From Streptomyces armeniacus (GTDB taxonomy: Bacteria > Actinomycetota > Actinomycetes > Streptomycetales > Streptomycetaceae): 64,000 nt of DNA. The stretch's first letter is position 1. The number at the start of each line of letters is the position of its first letter. Of this stretch, positions 35,867 through 45,146 are shown piece by piece. Position numbers and translations under genes: made by a program. Location of the stretch: assembly GCF_003355155.1 (NCBI RefSeq), contig NZ_CP031320.1, positions 7,779,383 through 7,843,382 of the forward strand, in the 5' to 3' direction. The notes below the pieces were generated by a model, which was not told the DNA's origin, made no database searches, and saw only the letters and a program-made list of their open reading frames with translations.

Positions 35867-35984
35867 TCGCGGAATGCAGCCAGCCGCCAGCTCGCCGCCC
35901 CCCGCACGGGCGGAACCCGCCGCTGGGGCGTCCCGCCCCCCGCTCGCCGCGCTGCGCGCGTCGAGTGCGCGGAACAATGGGTAC

Positions 35985-38358
<2,374 letters not shown>

Positions 38359-38375
<17 letters not shown>

Positions 38376-38577
38376 CCCGCCGACCGCTCTGCTGCCCGCC
38401 GGCGCGTACGGCGGTACGGACGGCGGTACGGACGGCGCTGCGTACGGCCGGACGTACGCCGGTGCGTACGGCGTTACGGCGACCGCCGCGGTGACCGCCG
38501 CCGCGTTCTGCGCTGCCGCGGGCCCGTCGGCGGCAGCACGGCACCTTGGCACCATCGGTGCCTGGGAGGGGGAGTGA
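38359..38577 (+). CDS. Short open frame overlapping the end of ppk, possible truncated downstream gene
   Basis: A 72-residue frame starts with GTG inside the last codons of ppk, an overlap typical of a translationally coupled next gene. Its opening ([15 protein letters not shown]) is plausible, but the following Gly/Thr/Tyr repeats ([10 protein letters not shown]) and the missing conserved domain suggest that genuine sequence ends at about 38480-38560, near a suspected contig junction. I cannot assign a function. Confidence 0.3.
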
Positions 38578-38639
38578 TGGGGCAGCAGGGGGAGCCGGGT
38601 GCACCGGGAACGGGGGAGCTGGTGAGCGCGCGCGGTGGG

Positions 38640-38926
38640 CGCGACTTGGGACAGGCCGAGAACGTGCACCGGGGCGTGGGGGAGGTTCCGCAGGAGGACC
38701 ATGTTGAGGAAGGGGTTGATCTGGTGGAGGAGCAAGGCGAGCTTCTTGCGCACCGCGCGGATGTGCTGCGCGCCGGCCGGCACGAGCTTGCCGTTCTGCT
38801 CCTCGTGTGTGAGGTAGTCACCGGCGACCTTGATGGTGCCCTCTTCGGGCTTCAGCAGGGTCATCAGCAGCCGCAGGATCGTCGTCTTGCCCGATCCGGA
38901 GGGGCCGATGAGGGTGACGTGCCGTC
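38640..38926 (-). pseudogene. ABC transporter ATPase fragment (EhuA/GlnQ-like)
   Basis: On the minus strand the piece reads through Walker A (VTLIGPSGSGKTTILRLL) into TLLKPEEGTIKVAGDYLTHEE and GAQHIRAVRKKLALLLHQ. This is the start of an amino-acid or ectoine-type ABC ATPase; the insert NGKLVPAGAQH is typical of EhuA-like proteins. The Q-loop region is visibly corrupted (LLLHQINPFLNM where MVFQQFNLFPHM is expected), as in low-quality read ends. The upstream edge stops at a mosaic-end adapter and the downstream edge fades at about 38640. No functional gene is present. Confidence 0.75.
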
Positions 38927-38945
38927 AGGTGGGTATAAGAGACCG
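38927..38945. other. Sequencing-adapter remnant (Nextera mosaic end)
   Basis: AGGTGGGTATAAGAGACCG matches the 19-base transposase end AGATGTGTATAAGAGACAG at 16 of 19, preceded by CGTC as in the i5 linker. It separates the ABC-ATPase fragment from the tRNA-Ser region and marks a chimeric join. Confidence 0.85.
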
Positions 38946-38980
38946 GTGTGAGCCGCCCCCACCCCTCCGGCTACGCTGTC

Positions 38981-39010
38981 CCTGTGCCGCTTCCCCGGAA
39001 GCGGCACAGG
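38981..39010. promoter_or_regulatory. Perfect hairpin abutting the tRNA-Ser gene
   Basis: CCTGTGCCGCTTCC is followed by its exact complement GGAAGCGGCACAGG with only CC between, a 14-bp arm palindrome. Its last base is the first base of the tRNA. It could be a terminator for an upstream gene lost at the junction or a processing signal. Confidence 0.55.
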
Positions 39011-39096
39011 GAGGTGTGCCCGAGCGGCCGAAGGGAACGGTCTTGAAAACCGTCGAGGCAGCGATGTCTCCGTGGGTTCAAATCCCACCGCCTCCG
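39010..39096 (+). tRNA. tRNA-Ser (anticodon TGA)
   Basis: An 87-base class II tRNA. The seven-base acceptor GGAGGTG pairs with CGCCTCC, the discriminator is G, and the T loop is GGGTTCAAATCCC. The anticodon loop CTTGAAA gives anticodon TGA at 39044-39046, reading UCA-type serine codons. The long variable arm fits serine. CCA is not encoded. A terminator hairpin follows at 39123. Confidence 0.96.
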
Positions 39097-39455
39097 CGTT
39101 GATTCATACAGACGCCGGTCGGATGGGGCGCCCTTCGGTGAGGGTGCCCCATCTGTATGCACTCTCTTTCACCCCGAACTTCTGGAAAGCCGCGTACGAA
39201 AAACACCACGGGGTCTGTATAGGTGCCCGGCACAAGGAAAGGGCTCACCCCGGATTCCCGCCCGAGCGTGCGGCGGAAATTCCCGGCGACGCCGTTCCCC
39301 GACAGGCCGTGCAGCGTTTGACCTGGTGGAACAGGCGGAGGCCAACTCTGCCCGGTTACCACGGGATTCACCATTGCGCCACTGGGAAACCCCCTGGACC
39401 TGAGTGGCTAACGTGATGGCGAAGTGAAAGTTCCACCACAAAGAGAGGGTCCGAT
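39097..39455. other. Intergenic region after tRNA-Ser
   Basis: 359 bases between the tRNA and a small secreted-protein gene. It begins with the tRNA terminator. The rest is unusually A+T-rich for this genome and should hold the promoter of the small gene. I see no att-like repeat of the tRNA 3' end and no integrase, so there is no sign of an integrated element. Confidence 0.55.
39123..39152 (+). terminator. Terminator of the tRNA-Ser transcript
   Basis: ATGGGGCGCCCT pairs with AGGGTGCCCCAT around TTCGGTG-like loop bases (one G-T pair), starting 27 bases after the tRNA end. Confidence 0.75.
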
Positions 39456-39680
39456 ATGAGGTCTCGTCGCATCGCGTTAGTGGCGGCAACCGCGCTCGGC
39501 AGCCTTGCCCTTGTACTCGGGAGCTCGAGTACGGCCCAGGCCGACACCCGCCCGCCGCTGACCAAGGCGGAATGCACCGCGAGCGGTGGAACGATCATTC
39601 CGCTGGGCCTGACCGGCGTCTGCATGTGGTTCAACGCTGACGGGACCAGGGACAGCGCGGTCATCACGGACTGGCTCTGA
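39456..39680 (+). CDS. Small secreted protein of unknown function
   Basis: A 74-residue protein with a textbook signal peptide (MRSRRIALVAATALGSLALV, cleavage after AQA). The mature peptide is about 43 residues with two cysteines (KAECTASGG and TGVCMWFN), which could form one disulfide. A GAGAGGG ribosome site precedes the ATG. I recognise no family. Its size and single disulfide fit the small extracellular peptides common in Streptomyces. Confidence 0.75.
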   Translation: MRSRRIALVAATALGSLALVLGSSSTAQADTRPPLTKAECTASGGTIIPLGLTGVCMWFNADGTRDSAVITDWL

Positions 39681-39727
39681 TCCTTTACGGGCCACCCTTG
39701 ATCTCGTGTCCCACGTGATCCGCGACG

Positions 39728-39799
39728 GACGGACCCGTGGTTCGTAACCCGCGGTTCGTAACCCGTGACCGTGACACGTGACCCGTGGTTCGTAAGCGT
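39728..39799. repeat. Short direct repeats between small secreted gene and methyltransferase gene
   Basis: The unit CCGTGGTTCGTAA (once CCGCGGTTCGTAA) occurs three times in about 70 bases, with GTGACxCGTGAC units between them. The role is unknown; it may be replication slippage. Confidence 0.7.
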
Positions 39800-39912
39800 G
39801 CGCGGGGGCGGGCAGCCCAACGCTGTCCGCCCCCGCGGCGTGGCCCGAAGCCCGTTCACCGGCGGGGTAAAGCGGATGCGTGTGGCGTACGGCGGTGTCA
39901 GGCTGCGCGGCC

Positions 39913-40662
39913 ATGGACCGTGAACTGATCGCCCGGCTGGCGCACGCCGATCATCCCGTCAACAGCCCCCTGGACGACGAGTCGGTGCGCCGGCTGCTCC
40001 AGCGGACCGTCGGGCCGGGGGAGCAGCGCGTGCTCGACCTCGGCTGCGGTGAGGCGGCCTGGCTCCTCCGGGCGCTTGCCGCGCGTACGGACGTGACCGC
40101 CGAGGGCGTCGACACCTCGGCCCAACTCCTGGCCAAGGCCCGGCAGGAGGCGGTCGAGCAGGGTGTCGGACAACGGCTCGTGCTGCACCGGCACGACGCG
40201 GCGGAGTTCGTGTCCACCCGCCCCTTCGACGCGGTGCTGTGCGTCGGTGCCACCCACGCGTTCGGCGGCCTGCTGCCCACCCTCGACGCCGCCGCCGCGC
40301 ATCTCGCCCCCGGCGGCCGCGTTCTGGTCGGCGACGCCTACTGGGAGTGCGAACCCACCGCTGAGGCCCGCGAGTTGCTGGGCGAGTACGAGGACCTGGC
40401 GACCACCGTGGAGCGTGTCGTCGCCCATGGCTGGACCCCTGTCCACGGGCACATCAGTACGCGCCGGGAGCTCGACGACTTCGAGTGGTGCTGGACCGGT
40501 TCGCTGGCGGCGTGGGCGCTGGAGCACCCCGAAGACCCCGACAGCGCCGAGGTGCTCGCTGTCGCCTCCGCTCACCGTTCGGAGTGGCTGCGGAGTTACC
40601 GCGACAGCTTCGGCTTCGTCACCCTCGTCCTTCGCCGTACCTCCGAGTGTCCGGACCAATGA
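39913..40662 (+). CDS. SAM-dependent methyltransferase (class I)
   Basis: A 249-residue Rossmann methyltransferase. Motif I is RVLDLGCGEAAWLLRAL, the acidic end of strand 2 is EGVDTSAQLLAKA, and motif IV-like FDAVLCVGATHAFGG follows; APGGRVLVGDAYWE is motif VI. The substrate is unknown. The start at 39913 (MDRELIARL) is the first ATG before the conserved part. It stands alone, followed by the O-methyltransferase gene after 150 bases. Confidence 0.85.
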   Translation: MDRELIARLAHADHPVNSPLDDESVRRLLQRTVGPGEQRVLDLGCGEAAWLLRALAARTDVTAEGVDTSAQLLAKARQEAVEQGVGQRLVLHRHDAAEFVSTRPFDAVLCVGATHAFGGLLPTLDAAAAHLAPGGRVLVGDAYWECEPTAEARELLGEYEDLATTVERVVAHGWTPVHGHISTRRELDDFEWCWTGSLAAWALEHPEDPDSAEVLAVASAHRSEWLRSYRDSFGFVTLVLRRTSECPDQ

Positions 40663-40812
40663 GAGCCGGGCACCGCCCGTACGGAGGCGCTGGCCGACGC
40701 CGTATGACCGCATGTCAGAAGGTGGACAGGAACGGCGTGTTGAGGGGGACGTCTTTTGCGGAGAGGTGTGCGGTGAGTAGCTTTCCTCGGGAACTCTCCA
40801 TGGAAGGAACGC

Positions 40813-41481
40813 ATGTCCCAGAACCAGTGGACCGACGTCGATCAGTTCCTCACCGAGCAACTCCACGCCCCGGATGATGTCCTGGACGCGGCCATCGCCG
40901 ACAGTGTCGCCGCCGGGCTGCCCGAGATCAGCGTCTCGGCGAATCAGGGCAAGCTGCTCCATCTGATCGCCCGGATTCAGGCGGCGCGCACCGTGCTGGA
41001 GATCGGCACGCTCGGCGGCTACAGCACCATCTGGCTGGCGCGGGCGCTGCCCGAGGACGGCCGGCTCGTCACGCTGGAGGCCGATCCGGGCCACGCGGAC
41101 GTCGCGCGCGCCAACCTGACCCGTGCGGGCCTCGACAAGAAGGTCGAGGTGCGGGTGGGGAACGCGGTGGAGACGCTGCCGCAGCTGGTGGACGACGAGG
41201 CCGCGCCGTTCGACCTCGTCTTCATCGACGCCGACAAGCCGAACAACCCGACGTACCTGGAGTGGTCCCTCAAGCTCACCCGGCCGGGCAGCATCATCAT
41301 CGGCGACAACGTTGTGCGGGACGGCACCGTCGTCGACGCCGGCACAGCCGACCCGAAGACGCAGGGCAGCCGCAAGCTGGTCGAACTGATCGGCCAGAAC
41401 CCGCGGTTGAGCGCCACGGCGGTGCAGACGGTGGGCACCAAGGGGTACGACGGGTTCGTACTGGCCCGGGTCACGGAGTAA
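40813..41481 (+). CDS. O-methyltransferase (caffeoyl-CoA type, family 3)
   Basis: A 222-residue metal-dependent O-methyltransferase of the CCoAOMT/MT-A family. SAM-binding VLEIGTLGGYSTIWLA, the Mg-binding pair LVFIDADKPNN and SIIIGDNVVRDG, and the C-terminal YDGFVLARV are all in place. Such enzymes methylate catechol-type phenols. GGAAGGAACGC precedes the ATG. It may act in secondary metabolism or detoxification; no partner genes are adjacent. Confidence 0.92.
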   Translation: MSQNQWTDVDQFLTEQLHAPDDVLDAAIADSVAAGLPEISVSANQGKLLHLIARIQAARTVLEIGTLGGYSTIWLARALPEDGRLVTLEADPGHADVARANLTRAGLDKKVEVRVGNAVETLPQLVDDEAAPFDLVFIDADKPNNPTYLEWSLKLTRPGSIIIGDNVVRDGTVVDAGTADPKTQGSRKLVELIGQNPRLSATAVQTVGTKGYDGFVLARVTE

Positions 41482-41497
41482 CGCGGCGGCCGTCGGC

Positions 41498-42400
41498 CTA
41501 CGGCGCGGCCGCCGTCCGCCGGGCCGCCGAGGTCACCGTGCCGCGCGCCTCGCGTTCGGTGAGCCCCGCCGCGACGGCCGCCTCGACCAGCGCCGGCGTG
41601 AGGGCTTCGCCGCGGCCCGTCTCGTGTGCGCGGCAGGCGGCCCAGAAGAGCCGCGCGTTGCGCTCGCCGACGGGGGCGGCGCGTACGAAGCGGACCAGGG
41701 CGGCGTCCGCCCGCGCGGCACCGTACGGAGGGGCGCCCGCCGTACGCGCGGGCGCCGCCGGCCCCGGCGGGGGCGCGAGGAGCCGCACCGCCGCCGGCCC
41801 CGGCGGGGGCGCGAGGAGCCGCAGCAGCGCGGGCGGTACGGGCGCGGGCGCGCGGGTGTACGAGCCGAGGGCCAGCTCGTACGTGCCGCGCGCCGTGACG
41901 GAACCGGGGCCGACGAGGTAGCCGCCCGACCCGCGTACGTCGATCCCGGGGGCGAGCCGGCCGGCGGAGTTCGGCACGGCCACGCCGGCGGGGCCGCGCA
42001 GCAGCAGGTGCCGGCCGCCGCTGGGCGTCAGCACGGTGACGGTGGGCGGCAGGACGAAGGCGTGCGCGCGGGCGAGCCGGGCGAGTGCGGCGAGCGGGTC
42101 GGTGCCGTGCTTCACGTCCAGGTCGAGGCCGATGACGTGGAGCGGCGGGCGCCCGCAGGCGATGCCGTACGCGGTGGCCCAGGGCGCGGCGGCGAAGAGG
42201 GCGCGTACGGCGTCGGGGTCGGTGGTGGCGTCGTGTACGCCGTGTCCGGGCAGCCCGCACTGGCCGTGGCACGGGGCCGGGGCCGGCCCGCCGGCGGGGT
42301 GCGGGGAGCGAATGGCCGGGAGTTTGCTGCGGGAGAGGGGCAGCACGGCGAGGCCGCGGGATGCCGCGGCCAGGGCGTGGGTGAGCACCGGGGAGCCCAT
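41498..42400 (-). CDS. Bifunctional DNA primase/polymerase (prim-pol) domain protein
   Basis: A 300-residue protein whose N-terminal 180 residues are an archaeo-eukaryotic primase-like prim-pol domain: GLAVLPLSRSKLPAI, YGIACGRPPLHVIGLDLDVKHG (metal-binding DxD), PSGGRHLLLRG (catalytic His) and GIDVRGSGGYLVGPGS. A Pro/Ala linker with a duplicated unit LLAPPPGPAA (tandem DNA repeat at about 41754-41825) leads to a short helical tail. There is no helicase and no phage genes nearby. Single prim-pol proteins of this kind are common on Streptomyces chromosomes with unknown role. ATG at 42400 starts MGSPVLTHALAA. Confidence 0.88.
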   Translation of the reverse strand: MGSPVLTHALAAASRGLAVLPLSRSKLPAIRSPHPAGGPAPAPCHGQCGLPGHGVHDATTDPDAVRALFAAAPWATAYGIACGRPPLHVIGLDLDVKHGTDPLAALARLARAHAFVLPPTVTVLTPSGGRHLLLRGPAGVAVPNSAGRLAPGIDVRGSGGYLVGPGSVTARGTYELALGSYTRAPAPVPPALLRLLAPPPGPAAVRLLAPPPGPAAPARTAGAPPYGAARADAALVRFVRAAPVGERNARLFWAACRAHETGRGEALTPALVEAAVAAGLTEREARGTVTSAARRTAAAP

Positions 42401-42750
42401 ACACCCATTTTCGTACACAAGTTCGTTTGTGGATAGTGGACGTGCGCCGAGGCGCACGACCTGACCTGCGGAATCGAGGATGGCCGGATTTTTTGCTGAA
42501 ACGGTTCGTCGCTTGCTGTGCCGGGGTGGTGCGCGGCATGCGCCCCGGCGCACGGCGGTTTGGGGGCGTGAAGGGGGTTTATCGACAGATCGCCATGCTT
42601 GCGAGCGAATCGTCCCGGCATTGCTGGTGCAACGCGCATCCCGTGGGCAACTCTGCTTCCGCGACGTCGCAGTCACATCACAGGCGTCCGGTCGGCTCGA
42701 CCGGACGCCGGGGGGACACAACCGATTTGCGGTTCATGGAGGAGCAAGAC
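42401..42750. other. Divergent promoter region
   Basis: 350 bases between the prim-pol gene (minus) and a small secreted-protein gene (plus). The first 30 bases are A+T-rich (TTCGTACACAAGTTCGTTTG). The middle has G-rich and CGAxxCG motifs but no operator or RNA I can name. Confidence 0.5.
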
Positions 42751-42984
42751 ATGGCACGTATCCGTACCGCCCGCGTCATCGCCGCGGTCGCCGCCCTTCC
42801 GCTGGCCTTCGCTGTCCTGGGGGGCGTGGCGCAGGCGGACGACGGCCGGAACTCGACCGTCAACTCGCAGGTGGCCGTAGGCGCCGGTGCCTCCAACGAG
42901 GCCAACAACGCCAGCCTCAACAACTCTCCGTTCTCCGTGGTCGACCAGTCCGACACGGTGATCACCTTCACGGACCTGTGGTGA
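42751..42984 (+). CDS. Small secreted protein of unknown function
   Basis: A 77-residue protein with a signal peptide (ARVIAAVAALPLAFAVLGG, cleavage after AQA). The mature part is about 48 residues, rich in Asn, Ser and Val (NSQVAVGAGASNEANNASLN), with no cysteine. GGAGGAGCAAG precedes the ATG. The Asn/Val pattern recalls surface-active peptides of aerial hyphae, but it is not a chaplin or rodlin by sequence that I can show. Confidence 0.72.
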   Translation: MARIRTARVIAAVAALPLAFAVLGGVAQADDGRNSTVNSQVAVGAGASNEANNASLNNSPFSVVDQSDTVITFTDLW

Positions 42985-43218
42985 GCACGGCCTCGTCCCG
43001 CTGAGGGGCGAGTGCTGGGGGAGGTCAGACGGCGGCGCGCCCGTACTCCGGTACGGGCGCGCCGTCGTCGTCTGCCGTGCCGGGTCTGCCGTGCCGGGTC
43101 CGCCGGGCCGCGTCGGCGGGCGGTGCGGTGCGGCGCGGCTGCGGCGATCGACTGAATGTCCGGAGACAACCGGCATGTCTGTCCCGTACGGCCGCCCGCG
43201 GGCCGTTCACTCTGGCTC

Positions 43219-44289
43219 ATGCGGCAGACACATCAACACATGGTGCGACGAACGATCGTCTGGGTGGCGGCACTCGCCTCCCTCCTCGCCGGGCTCTTCA
43301 CCGGCACCGGAACCTCCGCGACCGCCGCCGGTGCCGACCGGCCCGACCCCCAGCCCTCGCTGCTACCGGCACCAGCCGAGCCGTCCGCGTACCCGCAGGG
43401 CGCCGAGGCCGAACCGGAACCCGGCCTCACCGAACCGGGCAGCGCCGACGCCGCCGACGCCACCGACGGTGCCCAAGGCGACGACCCGGACGCGGAGATC
43501 GACCCCTCGGAGATCAACCCGAGCGACGCCGTCGACACCAACGCCGCCAACAACCCGACCGCCTCCGGCGCCCGCGTCTTCCAGGGCGAGGGTTTCGACA
43601 CCTGCCTCACCCCGCCGCTGGACACCATGCGCGCCTGGACCGCCTCCCCGTACCGCGCGGTCGGCGTCTACATCGGCGGCCGCGGCCGCGCCTGTCCCAA
43701 CCAGCCGAACCTCGACCGCGACTGGGTGCGCGGCGTGACCGGTCTGGGCTGGCGGTTGCTGCCGCTGTACGTCGGTTCGCAGTCGCCGTGCGTCCACTCC
43801 GAGCGCAAGCGGAGGTACGCGATCGACGCCGGCCGCGCGTGGCAGCAGGGCGTACGCGAGGGCAGGGACGCCGTCGCGCGGGCGCGCGAACTGGGCATGG
43901 CGGCGAACAGCGCGATCTACCTCGACATGGAGGCGTACGACCAGCGCGACGCCAAGTGCGGCCGCACGACCCTGAAGTTCGTCCGGGGCTGGAACCGCGA
44001 GGTCCGCCGCCTCGACTACGTCCCCGGCTTCTACAGCAGCGCCATCTCCGGCATCAGCCATCTGGAACGGGTGCGTTCGGCCGGCGAGCGCGACCTCCCG
44101 GCGGCGATCTGGTTCGCGCGCTGGCGCGTCGGCCCGAACCTGCACGGCGAACCCGCGCTCGCGCCCGGCGCCTGGCAGCCGCACCGCCGCATCCACCAGT
44201 ACGAGGGGAACGTGAAGCAGACGTTCGGCGGCCGTACGCTGCAGATCGACAAGAATGTCGTGGACGCACCCGTCGCGGTCGTCCGGTGA
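43219..44289 (+). CDS. Secreted DUF1906 (glycoside-hydrolase-like, Rv2525c type) protein
   Basis: An exported protein of about 356 residues. The signal peptide (TIVWVAALASLLAGLFTG) is followed by an acidic, Ala/Asp/Pro-rich linker, then the DUF1906 TIM-barrel: GFDTCLTPPLDTMRAW, AVGVYIGGRGRACPN, WRLLPLYVGSQSPC, AIYLDMEAYD (catalytic-type Asp/Glu pair) and PGFYSSAISGI. The family is related to GH25-like hydrolases and to Rv2525c of mycobacteria, tied to cell-wall processes. ATG at 43240 is an alternative start. No ribosome site clearly decides. Confidence 0.85.
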   Translation: MRQTHQHMVRRTIVWVAALASLLAGLFTGTGTSATAAGADRPDPQPSLLPAPAEPSAYPQGAEAEPEPGLTEPGSADAADATDGAQGDDPDAEIDPSEINPSDAVDTNAANNPTASGARVFQGEGFDTCLTPPLDTMRAWTASPYRAVGVYIGGRGRACPNQPNLDRDWVRGVTGLGWRLLPLYVGSQSPCVHSERKRRYAIDAGRAWQQGVREGRDAVARARELGMAANSAIYLDMEAYDQRDAKCGRTTLKFVRGWNREVRRLDYVPGFYSSAISGISHLERVRSAGERDLPAAIWFARWRVGPNLHGEPALAPGAWQPHRRIHQYEGNVKQTFGGRTLQIDKNVVDAPVAVVR

Positions 44290-44444
44290 CCCCTGAGTCA
44301 CCCTGAGGCGCTCCCTGATGCCGTCGCCGTACGACCTCCACCCGCAGTAGGTGTAGCCAGCGCTACCCGTACTCCCTGAGGCGGACGCGCCATCGCGACC
44401 TCCGGGCGATCCGTACGGTACCCCCGGACTTCTAGCGTTAAGCC

Positions 44445-45146
44445 ATGACCACGCCTGGCACCGTAAGGAGCACCGAGCGCTCCGAAGCGACCGTGACACC
44501 GCTGACGTTCACGTCGTACGTGCGGACGCGCGGCCCGGTGCTCCTGCGCACCGCCCGCTCGCTCACCGCGAACCCGTGCGACGCCGAGGACCTGCTGCAG
44601 ACAGCGCTCGCCAAGACGTATCTGGCCTGGGAGCGGATCGAGGATCACCGCGCCCTGGACGGGTACGTCCGCCGCGCTCTGCTGAACACCCGCACTTCGC
44701 AGTGGCGCAAGCGCCGCATCGACGAGTTCGCCGTCGAGGAGCTGCCGGAACCGGAACCGCTGTCCGGGCCCGACCCGGCCGAACAGCAGGCGATACGCGA
44801 CGCCATGTGGCGCGCGGTGCTCAAGCTGCCCGCGCGGCAGCGGGCCATGGTCGTCCTGCGGTATTACGAGGATCTGAGCGAGGTCCAGACGGCCGAGGTG
44901 CTGGGGGTTTCCGTGGGCACCGTGAAGAGCGCGGTGTCACGGGCGCTGGCGAAGCTGCGGGAGGACCCGCAGCTGGCGGCGGACACACGGGGGGACACGG
45001 GCTGGCCCTTATACACCTCTGACGCGGCCGGAGGGGGCGTAGGAGTCGCTGTGGGGTGGTGCGGTCTCACTGAAAAGAAAAGACCCAACGAGCGTCGAGG
45101 AGTGCGGGGTGGAGTGTGTAGTGGGTGGGGTTGGTGTCGTTGGTGA
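44445..45146 (+). CDS. ECF sigma factor (SigE-family type), 3' end replaced by adapter sequence
   Basis: The first 185 residues are a sigma-70 ECF factor: region 2 with [21 protein letters not shown] and [15 protein letters not shown], region 4 with [21 protein letters not shown] and [20 protein letters not shown]. This form belongs to the actinobacterial SigE-like group with no obvious anti-sigma beside it. From about 45002 the frame reads LYTSDAAG, the well-known translation of Nextera adapter, and the remaining 48 residues are artificial. The true C-terminus should lie only a few residues past TRGDTG. Confidence 0.88.
   Translation: MTTPGTVRSTERSEATVTPLTFTSYVRTRGPVLLRTARSLTANPCDAEDLLQTALAKTYLAWERIEDHRALDGYVRRALLNTRTSQWRKRRIDEFAVEELPEPEPLSGPDPAEQQAIRDAMWRAVLKLPARQRAMVVLRYYEDLSEVQTAEVLGVSVGTVKSAVSRALAKLREDPQLAADTRGDTGWPLYTSDAAGGGVGVAVGWCGLTEKKRPNERRGVRGGVCSGWGWCRW
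45002..45090. other. Sequencing-adapter read-through (Nextera i5 side, index near S508)
   Basis: Bases 45002-45020 match the reverse mosaic end at 16 of 19. Bases 45021-45034 match GACGCTGCCGACGA at 10 of 14. Bases 45035-45042 (GGGCGTAG) differ from the complement of i5 index S508 (AGGCTTAG) by two changes to G. The following 29 bases align with the P5 oligo with one insertion and one deletion, and an A-rich tail (GAAAAGAAAAG) comes after. This is library sequence between two contigs. Confidence 0.95.

Larger units (their letters stand above)
35477..35984. other. Intergenic region upstream of ppk with repeats and a candidate PhoP box
   Basis: 508 bases without a credible gene. It contains two copies of the dispersed CCCGTCCGGCG element at about 35490 and 35567, the 12-bp tandem repeat at 35645-35740, and an A+T-rich stretch around 35830-35870 with 11-base periodic repeats. 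The open frames across it are products of the repeats. Confidence 0.6.

Noticed and set aside
41498..42400. Prim-pol gene as evidence of a plasmid or prophage next to tRNA-Ser
   Set aside because: No integrase, att repeat, replication or capsid gene is nearby; lone prim-pol proteins are common on Streptomyces chromosomes.
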